64,000 nucleotides of DNA. It comes from Daphnia pulex. Its lineage: Eukaryota > Arthropoda > Branchiopoda > Diplostraca > Daphniidae. The position numbers were made by a program, and so were the translations under genes. This document shows positions 61,401 through 64,000 of this stretch, piece by piece. The notes beneath the pieces were generated by a model that worked only from the letters and a program-made list of their open reading frames with translations, ran no database searches and was not told the DNA's origin. The stretch spans positions 12,476,001 through 12,540,000 of the forward strand of contig NC_060019.1 in NCBI RefSeq assembly GCF_021134715.1, read 5' to 3'. How positions within the stretch are numbered: position 1 is the stretch's first letter; each line of letters starts with the position of its first letter.

Positions 61401-61620
61401 CGCTCTTTGTGAAATCGAAATGCCCGAATCATTTTAGTGCTAGATTTTTTCTATTTTAAATCCTTTATTTGATTAAGTTGTTTTTGCCCACCCGTGCTTG
61501 CGGAATATTTTCAAAATCGCATTTTAAAGGTCTGCCCTTGTTCCCAAAACACTACACACTATCAAGCCCTCGCCCATATCATTAAAAAGATTCTACTTTT
61601 ATTTTGATTGCACTTTTTGA
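58459..61620. other. OXR1 3' UTR and intergenic region before FBXW7
   Basis: The first kilobase contains CT, CA and A-rich tracts (58500-58830) typical of a 3' UTR, with AATAAA-like sites near 58772. From about 59.5 to 61.6 kb I see no exon, RNA gene or bounded repeat. Confidence 0.4.
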
Positions 61621-61758
61621 CTCGTAACGCCATTATAATTTTCGCTGCACTTTTCACTGGATTTTTATCGACGGTAAGTGTGAATCATTCTTGCTTTGTT
61701 TCATTATTGTTATAAAAAGAAACCTTTATTAACAACATTGAATCTTCTTTCTTGGCAG

Positions 61759-61825
61759 ATGAGATGACTAGTGTTTAATTGAGGATATGAGTTGTTGTCT
61801 AGGCAGCTGTGTTTTGGTTTCCTAG
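61759..61825 (+). promoter_or_regulatory. Cluster of three upstream ORFs in the FBXW7-locus leader
   Basis: After a leader intron (donor GTAAGT at about 61674, acceptor CTTGGCAG at 61758) the exon starts directly with ATG AGA TGA (61759-61767). ATG ACT AGT GTT TAA overlaps it (61764-61778), and a 12-codon ORF lies at 61787-61825. All end before the main ATG at 61888 and could damp its translation. Confidence 0.55.
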
Positions 61826-61887
61826 TAATAGCTCAGCTTCTCAATCTCTAGCTTACGTAGCAGTCAGAAACCCAGCAGAAATAATTT

Positions 61888-64000
61888 ATGCCAGCGTCCA
61901 GAGGACGGAGTAGTGGGAGGGGCATGGGCGACACTGCTAATGAAAGTCTAGCTCAGAGAAACCTGGTAGACATCAATGTGGCTACTGTTGAAGAGCTTTC
62001 CACCTTGGTTGGAGTTGGACGCAGCAGAGCTGAAGCCATTGTGGAAACCAGAAATGTAAGTTTAGGATTAACCCAACACCAGTGTGTTTTATATGGTTTT
62101 GACATGTGTTTTTCCTTTGTAGTCCCTTGGAGGATTTACATCCATCGAAGATCTAAGTCTGGCTCCAGGTGTGGGGACAAATTTGATTGAAGCCAATCGT
62201 CAGATACTAACAATATCAGTACCAGCTCAGTCGTCTCAGGTGAATGCAAGAAAAGCCAACACTCGGAGCAGGTAAATAGTGTTATACAATACTAAATTTA
62301 TACCCCCTTCTCATGGTTTTGCTATTAGTGTAGGTATATTTCTTTATTGTTACTCTTATCTAAGCCTTTGTTCTTTGGATTAGGCAAAAATGCGTCATTT
62401 GATTCTAAACATGTTTTGTTGTTGCCCTAGAAGCAGTGATAATACAAGCGCTCAACCGACTCCGAGCACCACACCAGTGATATCTAGTTCAAGTGATAAC
62501 GCGACAGAAGACCAGCAAAACGACAGTGGAAGTAGCAGCAGCAACGAATGGGGTGCTTGCCGTTTGAGGCAGCGCCGGTCAACAAGCAGAATAAATCCAC
62601 TGCCCGTTGGCAAATCGCCTTCGCTTCGACAGACTCGGAGCAACGATAGCATCATTCAATCGCCTCCTCCTCTCCCCACAACACCTACATCATCGACACC
62701 TACTGCTCCTGCCAACGACGCCAGCAATGTATCCGTTAAAGAGGAATCACCCACCTCGGAGAATGATGACGTCGCCAGACCAGGAGCTGTAAGTTTATCC
62801 AACACTTATTTGTTATTAAGAACATGAATTTAATTAAGGTGGTGTGTTGTAGACCAAGCGCAAGTCGGAGTCGACAGCTGAGATGGCAGCTGAAGTAGCC
62901 ACGGAGAAAAAAACATGTCGAAGGGGTGAAGGTGTTGATTCATCTTCCTCGTCAATCTACTGCCATGTTCACCGTAATCCGATTCCCTCGAAAGACAATC
63001 CTCCGCCAGGATTTTGCCAGTGGCTTCACACGTTCCAAGTATTTTTCGTCATTCTCTCAACCACTAACTCATTGCTAAGAAAAACCATTTGTTATCATTG
63101 CAGTACTGGTCGAACGCTGAGCGTTTATGTGCCATTGACCAACTGATAGAGCTGTGTGAACCCACTCAGGTCCGTCACATGATGGCTGTTATTGAACCAC
63201 AGTTCCAACGCGATTTCATATCGCTGCTGCCCAAAGAACTGGCTCTGTATGTTCTCAGTTTCCTCACGCCTCGCGACTTGACTCGCGCCGCACAAACCTG
63301 CCGTTGTTGGAGAGTCTTGGCTGAAGATAATCTCCTCTGGCGAGAAAAATGTCGTGAAGCGGGTATCGATGACGTTCGTGATACTCTAAATAAGCGACGT
63401 CTTCGCGGATCTTCCCACCACTCATCTCTCAGTTGTGGTCTTTCTTCCCCCACCGGATCTAGCCAAAACAATGCACCAATTATTACTCCGTCACCCTGGA
63501 AGGTGAATAGATCAATCTGGCTTAAACGTTAATAGGTTGCAAGATAATATTGATTCGTTGCATTTTCAGGCGACTTATATGCGTCACCGAAATATTGAGT
63601 TGAATTGGCGAGTGAGGCCGATCCCACAGCCAAGGGTATTGAAAGGTCATGACGATCACGTCATCACCTGCTTACAGTTTTGCGGAAACCGCATCGTTTC
63701 GGGATCGGATGACAACACGCTCAAAGTCTGGTCGGCTACTACGGGAAAGGTAATTCATTGGGCTTTCTGCCTAGACAGGACAAAGACTTTAAAAACGCGA
63801 AATGTCTTAAGAACAGACAACCATTTAATTGTCATTTCACTCAACAGTGCATGAGGACTCTGCAGGGACATACGGGAGGCGTTTGGTCCTCTCAAATGCA
63901 GGGAAATATTATAGTCAGCGGGAGTACAGACAGAACCTTAAAAGTCTGGAACGCTGAGTCTGGACAGTGTTTGCACACATTATACGGCCACACCTCCACT
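61888..64000 (+). CDS. FBXW7: F-box/WD-repeat protein FBXW7 (archipelago), 5' part, with in-frame N-terminal HhH exons
   Basis: This is the substrate receptor of an SCF ubiquitin ligase that recognises phosphodegrons (cyclin E, Myc, Notch). Exons are 61888-62055, 62123-62271, 62431-62788, 62853-63038, 63104-63502, 63570-63749 and 63848 to the window edge; all phases agree. Residues ~27-90 form a helix-hairpin-helix pair ([38 protein letters not shown]) not expected in FBXW7. A Ser/Pro-rich region follows. Then comes the family core: [20 protein letters not shown], the F-box [13 protein letters not shown] (~residue 330), [15 protein letters not shown], and WD40 repeats from [15 protein letters not shown] (~residue 439) through [18 protein letters not shown]. 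The gene is cut by the window end in the second WD repeat. An alternative start at 62390 would give [14 protein letters not shown] joined in frame to the same exon, omitting HhH. Reading through the exon-2 donor gives an immediate TAA (62273), so a separate ~106-residue HhH protein is also possible. Confidence 0.9.

Noticed and set aside
1-64000. CRISPR arrays, operons, prophage or bacterial contamination
   Set aside because: All recognised genes are intron-split animal genes with GT/AG boundaries; the tandem repeats are microsatellites or transposon ends, not spacer-repeat arrays.
1-64000. tRNA, rRNA or snRNA genes
   Set aside because: I looked for cloverleaf B-box-like GGTTCGAATCC cores and known small-RNA landmarks and found none I could defend by eye; a covariance-model scan would be decisive.

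Overview
The window is animal nuclear DNA: split genes with many introns of about 60-150 bp bounded by GT/AG, no operons, metazoan gene families, and long low-complexity introns full of CA/GT, CT, TTG and TTC tracts. The gene set (a Kazal-containing OATP, an OXR1/mustard-type TLDc gene, an FBXW7/archipelago gene, cilium-linked IFT56) and the compact introns fit an arthropod. A branchiopod crustacean such as Daphnia is my best guess, but this is inference from gene content and architecture only.

Layout. 1-3.7 kb has no intact gene; it carries a ~0.7-kb-armed, internally rearranged inverted repeat made from a split gene fragment. 3.8-8.3 kb (-) is exportin-6. 8.9-9.5 kb (-) is pterin-4a-carbinolamine dehydratase. 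10.9-14.0 kb (-) is an organic anion transporter, probably with a tiny first coding exon 4 kb upstream at 18.06 kb. 19.85-21.98 kb is a non-autonomous DNA transposon with inverted ends and a perfect 9-bp target duplication, ending 78 bp before FOXRED1 (22.06-24.11 kb, +). 24.3-27.9 kb (-) is IFT56/TTC26, with a second foldback element inside its first large intron. 28.5-29.1 kb (+) is ribosomal protein L38. 29.8-30.6 kb (-) is TMCO1. 34.1-58.5 kb (+) is one large OXR1/mustard gene with at least three alternative 5' coding exons, LysM, GRAM-like and TLDc domains, and an internal promoter for a short TLDc-only form. 61.6-64.0 kb (+) is the 5' part of FBXW7, running off the window, preceded by and probably spliced in frame to exons encoding a helix-hairpin-helix domain.

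The genes are mostly independent housekeeping or regulatory loci: nuclear export of actin, pterin recycling, mitochondrial complex I assembly, intraflagellar transport, translation, ER calcium/insertase function, oxidative-stress protection and ubiquitin ligase substrate selection. IFT56 and RPL38 are divergent across ~570 bp. FOXRED1/IFT56 and RPL38/TMCO1 are convergent.

The most noteworthy observations are the HhH-FBXW7 arrangement, the alternative N-termini and small cassette exons of the OXR1 gene, the two well-delimited transposons, the potential hairpin-RNA locus near the left end, and the recurrence of first coding exons that contain only the ATG. All exon boundaries were read by eye from splice motifs, reading-frame continuity and remembered family sequences. 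No search or transcript evidence was available.
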